Assembly: GCA_964579415.1 (NCBI GenBank)
Contig: CAZOGW010000082.1
Coordinates: forward strand, 1-13,532
Direction of reading: 5' to 3'
Length of the DNA stretch: 13,532 nucleotides
Source: CAZOGW01 sp964579415
GTDB taxonomy: Bacteria > Actinomycetota > Acidimicrobiia > Spongiisociales > UBA5794
Numbering within the stretch: position 1 is the first letter of the stretch; every line of letters starts with the position of its first letter. The notes below the pieces were generated by a model. The model was given only the letters and a program-made list of their open reading frames with translations. It was not told where the DNA came from and did not search any database. Of the stretch, positions 6,537-13,223 are shown in pieces. The translations under genes and the position numbers were made by a program.

Positions 6537-6567
6537 GGCCCTCCGGGCCGAAGCGGCCCGGAGGGCC
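6537..6567 (-). promoter_or_regulatory. Perfect 14-bp GC hairpin burying the fpg ribosome-binding site
   Basis: Arms 6537-6550 and 6554-6567 are exact reverse complements (GGCCCTCCGGGCCG on the plus strand) with a 3-base loop. Read on the minus strand, the downstream arm contains GGAGG and ends two bases before the fpg ATG. In the transcript the Shine-Dalgarno would therefore be locked in a very stable stem. Alternatives are a terminator for the upstream cofDE transcript, though no U-run follows, or a DNA-level palindromic operator. Confidence 0.75.
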
Positions 6568-6602
6568 GTACTTGGTACTTGGTACTTGGTACTAGGTACG
6601 TG
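6568..6602. repeat. Heptamer array of five GTACTTG-type units (site F)
   Basis: GTACTTG occurs three times (6568-6588), then GTACTAG (6589-6595) and GTACGTG (6596-6602). The array begins immediately beside the right arm of the fpg leader hairpin. The units are rotations of GGTACTT at sites A and E, but here they are unpaired. The last two units have each changed one base. Confidence 0.9.
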
Positions 6603-6632
6603 GAGAACCGCGCCATCGGCTCGCTGTCGCCA

Positions 6633-6666
6633 GTACTGGCTACTGGATACTGGCTACTGGATACTT
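6633..6666. repeat. Heptamer array of NTACTGG units downstream of cofE (site G)
   Basis: GTACTGG, CTACTGG, ATACTGG, CTACTGG and a partial ATACTT lie in tandem. Only the first base of the unit changes, alternating C and A. The array ends three bases from the cofE stop (complement of 6670-6672). Together with site F and 30 bases of unremarkable GC-rich DNA (6603-6632), it fills the 135-bp gap between cofE and fpg. Confidence 0.9.
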
Positions 6667-6669
6667 CCC

Positions 6670-7365
6670 TCACCGGAACATGTCCTCCGCGGCGGGCCTG
6701 ACCAGGTCGGTGGCGCGTCCGTCGCCCCGCACCCATGCCAGGCCGCGGACGACGGCCACCGGGATACCGGTGGACTTGCCCATGGCCAGGTCGGCGGCGG
6801 AGGCGATCTCGTCGACCACGGCTATCTCGGTGACGTCCAGGGTCCTCCCGGAGTGGTCCCGGGTCCCCCGCAGGTCGAGCAGCGCGTCCATGCCGGAGAC
6901 ACCGATGGCGACGTCGGTGAGCCCGCGCCGCCAGGGACGGCCGAAGGTGTCGGACACGACGACGGCGATGGCGGCACCGGTGGCCCTCTCCAGGCGCAGC
7001 CGGATGCGGTGCGCCGAGCGGTCCGGGTCGAGGGGGAGCGTCACCGCAGTGCCCTCGGCGACGTTGGAGCGGTCGACGCCGGCGTTGGCGCAGATGAACC
7101 CGTGGCGGGTCACCGCGATCACCATGTCGCCGCGGCGGCGCAGGACCTGCACCGTCTCGGAGTCGACCAGGGCGCGGTGGGCCGCATCGTCGGCGACGGC
7201 GACCACCCGGCCCTCCGCCTTGGAAACGATCTTGTGGGTGACCACCACCACGTCGCCGTCCTCCAGCCCGATCTCGCCGAGGGCCCCAAGGATGAGCCCG
7301 GCGACGTCGTCGCCCGGCTCCACCTCGCCGATGCCGGTCACCGGGAAGATCTGCAGCGAGCGCAT
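6670..7365 (-). CDS. cofE: Coenzyme F420-0:L-glutamate ligase (stand-alone CofE)
   Basis: GTP-dependent ligase that adds gamma-linked glutamates to F420-0 to make the polyglutamate tail of coenzyme F420. The 231-residue product matches single-domain CofE. Motifs are PVTGIGEVEPGDD (8-20), THKIVSKAEG (43-52), GFICANAGVDRSN (89-101), SDTFGRPWRRG (138-148) and GKSTGIPVAVVRG (196-208). Mycobacterial FbiB carries an extra C-terminal nitroreductase-like domain that reduces dehydro-F420-0. That domain is absent, so the step would need a separate gene outside the window. The ATG shares one base with the cofD stop (TGATG), indicating coupled translation. Upstream in-frame codons back to 7401 lie inside cofD and lack family similarity. 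Confidence 0.93.
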   Translation of the reverse strand: MRSLQIFPVTGIGEVEPGDDVAGLILGALGEIGLEDGDVVVVTHKIVSKAEGRVVAVADDAAHRALVDSETVQVLRRRGDMVIAVTRHGFICANAGVDRSNVAEGTAVTLPLDPDRSAHRIRLRLERATGAAIAVVVSDTFGRPWRRGLTDVAIGVSGMDALLDLRGTRDHSGRTLDVTEIAVVDEIASAADLAMGKSTGIPVAVVRGLAWVRGDGRATDLVRPAAEDMFR

Positions 7366-8297
7366 CAGGCGACCGCTCCGGTGGGTGCCCCCACCAGCCA
7401 CCGGGCGAAGCGCCGCCCGTCAGCCGGGTCGGCGATACGGGTCGGGGCGGCATGGATCCGCACCCCGCTCCCGGTGAGCCGCGCCACGTCGGCTGCGTCC
7501 TGCTCGTCGACCACCAGGTCCGTCACCAGGCCAGCGTAAGCCTCCAGCACGGCTGCGTTGCCCGCCCCCAGGCCCAGAGACTCCAGGACCGCGGCGGCGG
7601 GACCTTTGAGGGCTGCGCCGCCGAACAGCGGGCTCACCGCCACCACCCGCCGGTGGCGGCGCACCGCCGCCGCCACCGCAGGCACGGCGAGGATGGGCCA
7701 CACCGACAGGACCGGGTTCGAGGGGGCGATCACCACCACGTCGGCGGCGTCGATCGCCTCGACCACACCGGGCGCCGGTGACGCGGTGTCGGCGCCCTCG
7801 AAATGGACCTCGGTCACGGTGTCGGCGTGGCTGCGGCGCACGAAGTAGTCCTGGAATGCCAGCCACTCGCCGCCGGCGGTGCGCAGCCGGGTGCGCACCG
7901 CGTCGTCGGTGGAGGGGAGCACAGTCATCGCCACCCCCAGGCTGCGGGTGATGCCGCCGGTCACCGCCGACAGCGGCTCGCCGCGCCCCAGCCCCTCGGT
8001 GCGGCGCAGGCACAGCGCCAGGTCGCGGTCGCCGAGACGGAAGGCGGTGTCACCGCCGAGGCCCGCCAGGTGATCCATCACGGTGAAGGTGTCGTCGGCT
8101 ATGCCCCAACCCTCCGGACCCTGGATCCCCGCCAGCGTGTAGGTGACGGTATCGAGGTCGGCGCACACCCGTACACCGTAGATGTCGTCGTCGTCACCGA
8201 CGTTGACGACGGCGGTGAGGTTGCCCGGATCGAGGATGCCGGCGAGGGCCCGGGCCATGCGGGCACCACCGACACCACCGCACAGCACGGTCGCCAT
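7365..8297 (-). CDS. cofD: 2-phospho-L-lactate (or phosphoenolpyruvate) transferase of F420 synthesis
   Basis: Transfers the phospholactyl or, in actinobacteria, the enolpyruvyl-phosphate moiety from its GDP-activated form (LPPG/EPPG, made by CofC/FbiD) to the deazaflavin Fo, giving (dehydro-)F420-0. The 310-residue protein opens with VLCGGVGGAR (4-13), followed by VVNVGDDDD (30-38, diphosphate/metal binding), HGVRVCADLDT-like GVRVCADLDT (41-50), GWGIADDTF (63-71), FRLGDRDLA (86-94), LRTEGL-like LRRTEGL (97-103), the APSNPVLS loop (191-198) and VSPLFGGAALKGPA (221-234). The start could be the ATG at 8297, which gives the usual family N-terminus, or the in-frame GTG at 8327. Only the ATG avoids overlap with the divergent gene, but its best ribosome-binding site (GGGAG) is 13 bases away. 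It is first in a cofD-cofE pair. Confidence 0.93.
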   Translation of the reverse strand: MATVLCGGVGGARMARALAGILDPGNLTAVVNVGDDDDIYGVRVCADLDTVTYTLAGIQGPEGWGIADDTFTVMDHLAGLGGDTAFRLGDRDLALCLRRTEGLGRGEPLSAVTGGITRSLGVAMTVLPSTDDAVRTRLRTAGGEWLAFQDYFVRRSHADTVTEVHFEGADTASPAPGVVEAIDAADVVVIAPSNPVLSVWPILAVPAVAAAVRRHRRVVAVSPLFGGAALKGPAAAVLESLGLGAGNAAVLEAYAGLVTDLVVDEQDAADVARLTGSGVRIHAAPTRIADPADGRRFARWLVGAPTGAVA

Positions 8298-8317
8298 GAG
8301 ATTGATATTGCTCCCGA
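8298..8317. promoter_or_regulatory. Very short divergent start region between cofD and the GT2-like gene
   Basis: Only 20 bases separate the two ATG codons if both outer starts are used. The AT-rich patch ATTGATATTG (8301-8310) stands out in the surrounding GC-rich DNA and is a possible -10 element for either direction. Neither gene has a well-placed ribosome-binding site, so leaderless transcripts are plausible. If the plus-strand gene starts at 8339 or 8351, the gap grows to 41 or 53 bases. Confidence 0.35.
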
Positions 8318-11101
8318 ATGACCCCACAATGGCCTCTCATGTCTGCTGTGATGGCGGAGGCACCCCCGATTTCGGTGGCGGTAGCGCTGGTCGTGCGCGA
8401 CCGCTCTACTGTCGCGTCCACGCTGGCGGCGGTGCGCCGGCAAGTGTACGAGACGGCGCGGGTCGCCATCGTCGGCGGGGAGTCGGCGGGGCGCCATGCC
8501 GCCGACGAAGAGGGGGTCGAGTGGGCCAGCACCGTCGCCGGCCTCCTCGAGCATCTCGACCCCGCCTTCACCCACCTGTGGATCGTCGACTCCGGCGCCG
8601 AGCCCCGCCCCGACGCCCTGCAGGCTCTGGTATTCGAGTCGGAGCGGGTCGATGCGGCCATCGCCGGATCGAAACTGCTCGACCGTGACGATCCCTCCCG
8701 CCTCGTCAGCGTCGGCATCGCCACCGATGTCTTCGGCACCCCCTACACCGGCCTCGACGACGGCGAGATCGACGCCGGGCAGTACGACGTGGTCAGGGAC
8801 GTGGCCGCCGTCGGCGGCGCCTCGATGCTGGTGCGCCGTGACCTGGTTCGGGGCATCAAGGGCCCCGATCCCATCCTCGCTCCCGGCGCTTCCGCCATCG
8901 ACCTGTGCCAGCGGGCCCGCCTCCGCGGCGGACGGATCGTCGTGATCCCCTCCTCGGAGGTCATGGTGGAGCGCCGCGCCCGGCCCGGTTGGCGGGAGGA
9001 GGCCGGCCAGCTCCGGGCCATCCTCAAGGTCTACAGCCCGCTCACCCTGCTGTGGGCGGTCCCCACCCTGTTCCTCCTCGGGCTGATCGAAGCCATCGTG
9101 TCGCCCTTCCTCGGCCGCTGGACCTTCTTCGACTGGGTACGGGTGTGGCTGTGGAACCTGATGCATGTCGGCTCCACCATCCGCAGCCGCTTCATCGCCC
9201 GCCACAACCGCGTCGCCGGCGACGAGGAGCTGTTCCGCTTCCAGCTCCGCGGCTCCGCAGACCTGCGCACCCTTTTCGCCGACGTGGGGCAGCGTCTCCG
9301 CGACCGGCTCCCCGGCGACGAGACGATGACGATCGCCGACCTGGGGCGGGAGCTGGGCCAGCCCGCCTTCGTCGTCGGTGGCTTCGCCCTCGCCTTCGCC
9401 GCCGTCTCCACCCGTACGCTGTGGAGCGGTTTCCCGGGCGTCGGTTACAGCTTGAAGCTTCCCGAGTCGGTGTCGGCGCTGCTCACATCCTATGCCGGCG
9501 GGTGGAATCCGGGCGGGTTCGGCAGCACCGATCCGCTTCCACCCTTCACCGGCCTGTTCGGGCTGGTGCAGGTGATGACCTTCTCCAACCCCAGCCTGGC
9601 CGCCTGGCTGCTCATCTTCGGCTCCTTCCTGCTCGGCACCTGGGGCATGACCCGCCTGCTGCGCACCTGGGACATCGGTCCCATCGCCGGCACGCTCGCC
9701 GGCCTTGTTCTCGTCGCCGGACCGGCCGCCCGCGCCGTCGCCGCCGGCACCGGCCTGGGGACTCTCGTCGCCCTCGGCGTGCTTCCCTGGGCGCTGCGCA
9801 TCCCGCTGTCCCGCTGGCCCGGCACCGGATGGGGCCAGATCGGCCGCATCGCCGCCACCGGGTCCATCACCGCCATCCTCGCCCTGGCGTCGCCGCTGCT
9901 GCTGCCGGTCCCGTTCGCCGCCCTGGTGCTGCTGGCTCTGATCACCCCGGGAACCTGGAGTGCCTGGCGTTCGGCGCTGGTCGCCGGCGCCGGGGCCGTC
10001 CTGGCGGTCCCGGTCCTGCTCCCGTGGCTGGCCAACGCCGACCTGCTCCGCTACATCGCCATCGGCGAAGCCTTCTGGGAGCCGGGGGTCTACCTGGCTG
10101 TGGCCCTGGGGGCGGCATTCGTCGCCACCATCCTCTGCGCTCCCAAGCGCCTGGCACAGGTGACCGGCTGGGCCGGCATCGCCGCCACCGTCGGAGCGCT
10201 GCTGGCCCGCACCGGTGACTACGGCCCGGGCCGAGAGGTCGAGCTCGCCGGCATCGCCGTCGCCTCCCTGGGAAGCGCCGTCGTCGCCGGCATCGCCCTC
10301 GACCTGGTGCGCCGGGAGGAGCTGGTCACCGGATGGCGCCGCATCGTCGCCGGCGTCGGGTTCCTCGGCGCTGCCGCGATCCTGGTCTCCACCGTCCTCG
10401 TCATCCTCCCCGGCCGGGCTGGGCTCCCCAACGACCAGATGGAGGACGCCATCGGCTTCACCGCCGCCGCCGACGGCGATCCCGGCTCGTCGCGGGTCCT
10501 GCTGGTCGGTCCCGAGGACACCCTCCCCGGCGATTCCAACGACGTCCTCGGCGCCGGTTACCGGGTGGTGTCGGCTCCCGAGCCCGCCCTGTGGGAGGTC
10601 TGGCTACCCCGACCCGACGACGCCGATAGGGCGTTGGAGGAAGCCCTCACCCGCCTCATCGAGGGCGAGTCGTTCCGTGCCGGCGCCGACCTCAGCCCGT
10701 TCGGCATCCGCTGGGTGGTGTTCATGGGCGAGAGCCCCCTCCAAGACGTGTTGGCCGGCCAGCTCGACATGGTGCCGCTGGAGGGGCTGCACCGGACGAC
10801 GTTCGTCTCCGAATCGGACCTGGCCGTGCGCGCCGTCGCCTCCGATGAATCGGAGTGGCGCTGGAGGGACAACGCCTACCTCGCCGATCAGCCCACCCAG
10901 GCCGAGGTCGTCATCGCCGAACTGGCCGACGACGGTTGGGGCCCGGACCGGCAGGACGCGGGTTGGGCTAACAGCGTCTCCGGTGAGGCGGGCGAGATCC
11001 GCTTCGACCCCATCCAGGCGCGCCGCAACCAGGCGTTGGTGGCACTGGGAGTGTTCCTGCTACTGCCGGCGATGGCCTGGTGGGGGAGGAGGCGCCGATG
11101 A
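8318..11101 (+). CDS. GT2-like glycosyltransferase domain fused to a multi-pass membrane protein
   Basis: A 927-residue (or shorter) protein with three parts. Residues about 18-220 have the layout of a family-2 glycosyltransferase: VAVALVVRDRS, LWIVDSGAEPRPDAL (87-101), the GGASMLVRRD acceptor-side strand (166-175) and IDLCQRARLRGGRIVVIPSSEV (194-215). Residues about 240-700 hold roughly 11-12 hydrophobic helices. Residues about 700-900 form a soluble, probably extracytoplasmic domain, closed by a last helix (905-921) and the Arg-rich tail WWGRRRR. The acidic metal-binding site expected of GT2 (DDD/DxD) reads VDSGAEP, and the usual E/D-D before DLC is Ser-Ala, so catalysis is doubtful. Similar large GT2/membrane proteins lie beside fbiA in actinobacteria, as I recall, with no proven function; an envelope glycan role is inferred. 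ATGs at 8318, 8339 and 8351 are all possible starts, none with a good ribosome-binding site. Its stop overlaps the next ATG by four bases. Confidence 0.8.
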   Translation: MTPQWPLMSAVMAEAPPISVAVALVVRDRSTVASTLAAVRRQVYETARVAIVGGESAGRHAADEEGVEWASTVAGLLEHLDPAFTHLWIVDSGAEPRPDALQALVFESERVDAAIAGSKLLDRDDPSRLVSVGIATDVFGTPYTGLDDGEIDAGQYDVVRDVAAVGGASMLVRRDLVRGIKGPDPILAPGASAIDLCQRARLRGGRIVVIPSSEVMVERRARPGWREEAGQLRAILKVYSPLTLLWAVPTLFLLGLIEAIVSPFLGRWTFFDWVRVWLWNLMHVGSTIRSRFIARHNRVAGDEELFRFQLRGSADLRTLFADVGQRLRDRLPGDETMTIADLGRELGQPAFVVGGFALAFAAVSTRTLWSGFPGVGYSLKLPESVSALLTSYAGGWNPGGFGSTDPLPPFTGLFGLVQVMTFSNPSLAAWLLIFGSFLLGTWGMTRLLRTWDIGPIAGTLAGLVLVAGPAARAVAAGTGLGTLVALGVLPWALRIPLSRWPGTGWGQIGRIAATGSITAILALASPLLLPVPFAALVLLALITPGTWSAWRSALVAGAGAVLAVPVLLPWLANADLLRYIAIGEAFWEPGVYLAVALGAAFVATILCAPKRLAQVTGWAGIAATVGALLARTGDYGPGREVELAGIAVASLGSAVVAGIALDLVRREELVTGWRRIVAGVGFLGAAAILVSTVLVILPGRAGLPNDQMEDAIGFTAAADGDPGSSRVLLVGPEDTLPGDSNDVLGAGYRVVSAPEPALWEVWLPRPDDADRALEEALTRLIEGESFRAGADLSPFGIRWVVFMGESPLQDVLAGQLDMVPLEGLHRTTFVSESDLAVRAVASDESEWRWRDNAYLADQPTQAEVVIAELADDGWGPDRQDAGWANSVSGEAGEIRFDPIQARRNQALVALGVFLLLPAMAWWGRRRR
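11082..11092 (+). promoter_or_regulatory. Strong ribosome-binding site inside the end of the GT2-like gene
   Basis: GGGGGAGGAGG lies five bases before the ATG at 11098. It decides that start over the GTG at 11080, and it also encodes the Gly-Arg-Arg of the upstream protein's tail. With the ATGA overlap it shows translational coupling of the two genes. Confidence 0.7.
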
Positions 11102-12519
11102 GGAGGGTGCTGCTGGTCGCCGTCGCCTCGCTGGTCGTCGTCGCCGCCGTGCTGGCTCCGCGGCCGCCGGAACCCGAGGGTCCGCAGTTCACCGGCGTCG
11201 CCAACCCGGAGGACGCCATCGCCGACCAGGGCATGGTGTGGTACTGCCCGTGGATGAGCGCCGGTGCCGAGCGTGACTCATGGTTGCTGCTCGCCGCCGA
11301 CGACACGGTGAACGCCACCATCACCCTCCCCAGCCCGATCCCCAACGAGCCGGCCGACACCGCCGAGGAGACGGTCTTCGCCGGGACGGCACTGCCGGTG
11401 GAGGTCGCCGACATCCGGCGCCGCGGCGACAGCCCCGGGTTCGTCGAGTTCGACGGCGGCCCCACCGCGGTGGCTGCGCTGGTCACCGCCGACTCCGACG
11501 AGGGCGCCACCCTCATCGCCGGCGACCGCTGCCCGGCGACACTGCCCAAGCTGTGGCACCTCCCCGGCGGCACCACCCGCGCCGGCCGCACCACCGTGCT
11601 GCGGCTGTTCAACCCGTTCCCCGACGCCGCCAAGGTAACGGTCAGCGGCACCAGCGAGTTCGGTGACGCCGGCCTGGTGGCCCTGGAGTCGGTCGACGTG
11701 GCCGGCCGGAGTTGGCAGGACTTCACCCTCAACGACCACATCAACCTGCTCGACAACCTCAACCTCACCGTCTCGGCCGAGGAGGGCCTGGTGGTCCCGG
11801 CGCTGGTGGTGCGCACCGACGGTGACGAGGCAACCTGGCCGGGATCTCCGCTGTCGACGACGTGGGAGTTCCCCCAGGTGCGGCAGACCGGCCTGCTCCC
11901 CACCCTGGTGGTGTCCAACCCGGGCTCGGAGGACGTCGACATCGTCATCGACGTCTATGACGCCGACGGGTCCGCTCTGGAGGCGAGGACGGAGCGGGTG
12001 CCGCCCGCCATCCCCGGCAACATCCCGCTGGGCGACCTCGCCGACGGCTTCTTCGGCATCAGGGTCACCGCCTCAGGCCCGGTGGCCGCCGTGGTCGTCT
12101 CCGAGGACCGCAACGACATCGCCGGCGACGAGGGTGCCGATCCCGAGGAAGAAGAAGAGGAAGGCGAGGAAGATCAGGGGCCGCCCCCTGAGCGCATCGC
12201 CGGGACGGTGGGCTCCTCGGCGGCGGCCACCCGCTGGCTGCTGCCGGGCCCGGGCGCTCTCGCCGCGGCCACATCGTCGGTGTGGGTGCTCAACACCGGC
12301 ACCGAGCCCGCCTCGGTGGAGATGCAGCCCCTGGGGACGGGCGCCATCGACCCGGAGACGGTGGTGGTCGAACCGGGCTCGGTGTTCCGTGTCGTCCTTC
12401 CCCAGGAGGACATCGTGACCGGCTACCTGGTGACTTCCGACATCCCGGTGTCGGCGTCATGGAGCGTGGAGTCCGGCGACGGTGTCGCCATGGTCGCCGG
12501 CACCGCCATCGATGGATGA
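11098..12519 (+). CDS. Secreted/membrane-anchored DUF5719-like protein
   Basis: A 473-residue protein of unknown function with an N-terminal signal or anchor (MRR, then hydrophobic 4-20), so most of it should lie outside the membrane. The body is beta-rich, with repeated segments of the type LRLFNPFPDAAKVTV (168-182), LVVSNPGSEDVDIVIDV (270-286) and VWVLNTGTEPASVEM (395-409), which look like three immunoglobulin-like or adhesin-like sandwiches. Two cysteines, Cys50 (YCPWM) and Cys145 (DRCP), could form a disulfide. An acidic run (349-359) followed by GPPPE splits domains two and three and is a likely flexible linker. From gene order and these 'NP/NTG' segments I assign it to the DUF5719 group that follows a GT2/membrane gene in actinobacteria; this is from memory. 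ATGA overlap with the gene before and eight-base overlap with the gene after make the three one translational unit. Confidence 0.75.
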   Translation: MRRVLLVAVASLVVVAAVLAPRPPEPEGPQFTGVANPEDAIADQGMVWYCPWMSAGAERDSWLLLAADDTVNATITLPSPIPNEPADTAEETVFAGTALPVEVADIRRRGDSPGFVEFDGGPTAVAALVTADSDEGATLIAGDRCPATLPKLWHLPGGTTRAGRTTVLRLFNPFPDAAKVTVSGTSEFGDAGLVALESVDVAGRSWQDFTLNDHINLLDNLNLTVSAEEGLVVPALVVRTDGDEATWPGSPLSTTWEFPQVRQTGLLPTLVVSNPGSEDVDIVIDVYDADGSALEARTERVPPAIPGNIPLGDLADGFFGIRVTASGPVAAVVVSEDRNDIAGDEGADPEEEEEEGEEDQGPPPERIAGTVGSSAAATRWLLPGPGALAAATSSVWVLNTGTEPASVEMQPLGTGAIDPETVVVEPGSVFRVVLPQEDIVTGYLVTSDIPVSASWSVESGDGVAMVAGTAIDG

Positions 12520-12901
12520 CCCTGCTCTGCGGGCCACGCTCGTCATCCTGGTGACGGCGCTGGTGTGCGGCCTCGCCGTGGCCACCCGCCGCTGGCAGCG
12601 TCCCACCCACGGGCGCGTCGACCTCTCCCGGCTCACCTTGCCCGCCGGGCTGGTCGTGTTCACCTCCACCGACTGCTCCCGCTGCAAGGACGCCCTCACC
12701 GTGGCTCGCGCCTCGGGCTTGCCGCTCCGCGAGATCACCTGGGAGCTGGAGCCGGACAAGCTCGAGACAGCCGCGGTCACCTCGGTGCCTCTGACCCTCG
12801 CCATCTCACCCGACGGCTCACTCCTGGCCCAGGTATCAGGGGTCCCCTCCCGTCGCTGGCTGAAACGCGCTGCCACGATGCTCGACCTTCCCAGTACCTA
12901 G
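12512..12901 (+). CDS. Membrane-anchored thioredoxin-like protein
   Basis: A 129-residue protein with one N-terminal membrane helix (about 8-26, followed by RRWQR, predicting a cytoplasmic N-terminus only if the positive-inside rule is overridden; topology is uncertain). A thioredoxin-fold domain with the redox motif Cys55-Ser-Arg-Cys58 in FTSTDCSRCK and the cis-proline strand SVPLTLAIS (91-99) follows. It probably makes, reduces or checks disulfides in envelope proteins; the DUF5719-like neighbour has two cysteines. The ATG at 12512 lies inside the end of the upstream gene (ATGGATGA, eight-base overlap); earlier in-frame codons lack a good start. The last two codons, AGT ACC, and the stop TAG are the first units of heptamer array H, so the natural C-terminus has been replaced or trimmed by the repeat. 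It could alternatively be called MauD/TlpA-like. Confidence 0.78.
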   Translation: MDDPALRATLVILVTALVCGLAVATRRWQRPTHGRVDLSRLTLPAGLVVFTSTDCSRCKDALTVARASGLPLREITWELEPDKLETAAVTSVPLTLAISPDGSLLAQVSGVPSRRWLKRAATMLDLPST

Positions 12902-12920
12902 TACCTAGTACTTAGTACCA
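12893..12920 (+). repeat. Heptamer array overlapping a stop codon (site H)
   Basis: AGTACCT occurs twice (12893-12906), then AGTACTT (12907-12913) and AGTACCA (12914-12920). The stop TAG of the thioredoxin-like gene is bases 12899-12901, formed across the junction of the first two units. Weak remnants may continue (ACGTACTACG, 12925-12933... ). AGTACCA is the reverse complement rotation of the GGTACTT type. The rest of the gap to the next gene (12934-12980) shows nothing I recognise apart from GAGGTG near 12957. Confidence 0.9.
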
Positions 12921-12980
12921 AACACGTACTACGCGGTGCGGTCCTTGGTTGCCGGCGAGGTGCGGCCTACCTTCCCGTCC

Positions 12981-13208
12981 ATGACCTCGTGCTCGAAGTG
13001 CGGCGATCCGGCCCAGGTGGCCATGAGCTTCGCCTACGCCCAGCGCACCGTCTGGCTGCGCGACATCGGGCCCGGCTTCAACCGCTGGGCGGAGTACCCG
13101 TTGTGCGAGATGCACGCCGACCGGCTGGCGCCCCCGGCGGGATGGTCCCTCGACGACGGGCGATCGGACATGGAGCCGCCTCTGTTCCTCGGCATCGACG
13201 TCGCCTGA
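12981..13208 (+). CDS. DUF3499-like small zinc-binding protein
   Basis: A 75-residue protein with C-x2-C (Cys4, Cys7) near the N-terminus and C-x2-H (Cys42, His45) later, a likely single zinc site. The pattern 'C..C..PA...MSFAYAQRTVWL' then 'YPLCEMHADRLAPPAGW' is what I know as DUF3499, a short family nearly confined to actinobacteria and often found near cofD/fbiA, whiB and phosphomannomutase genes. No function is established. I chose the ATG at 12981, which puts the first CxxC at residue 4. A GTG at 12936 in the same frame would add 15 unrelated residues. No ribosome-binding site is close to 12981, so a leaderless transcript is possible. The upstream heptamer array probably separates it from the three-gene unit. 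The next gene follows after 15 bases. Confidence 0.78.
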   Translation: MTSCSKCGDPAQVAMSFAYAQRTVWLRDIGPGFNRWAEYPLCEMHADRLAPPAGWSLDDGRSDMEPPLFLGIDVA

Positions 13209-13223
13209 CCCCGGAACGAGCCT

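Noticed and set aside
6568..6666. Small RNA or tRNA gene between cofE and fpg
   Set aside because: I found no cloverleaf or conserved RNA element; two heptamer arrays and 30 bases of plain sequence account for the gap.
8099..9205. Minus-strand open frame of 368 codons overlapping the cofD start and the GT2-like gene
   Set aside because: It spans two divergent real genes in another frame and has no recognisable domain.
10215..11276. Plus-strand open frame of 353 codons inside the GT2-like gene and the DUF5719-like gene
   Set aside because: Its composition (S, P, R, A, W) is that of a frame-shifted high-GC gene, and it crosses the true overlapping start/stop.
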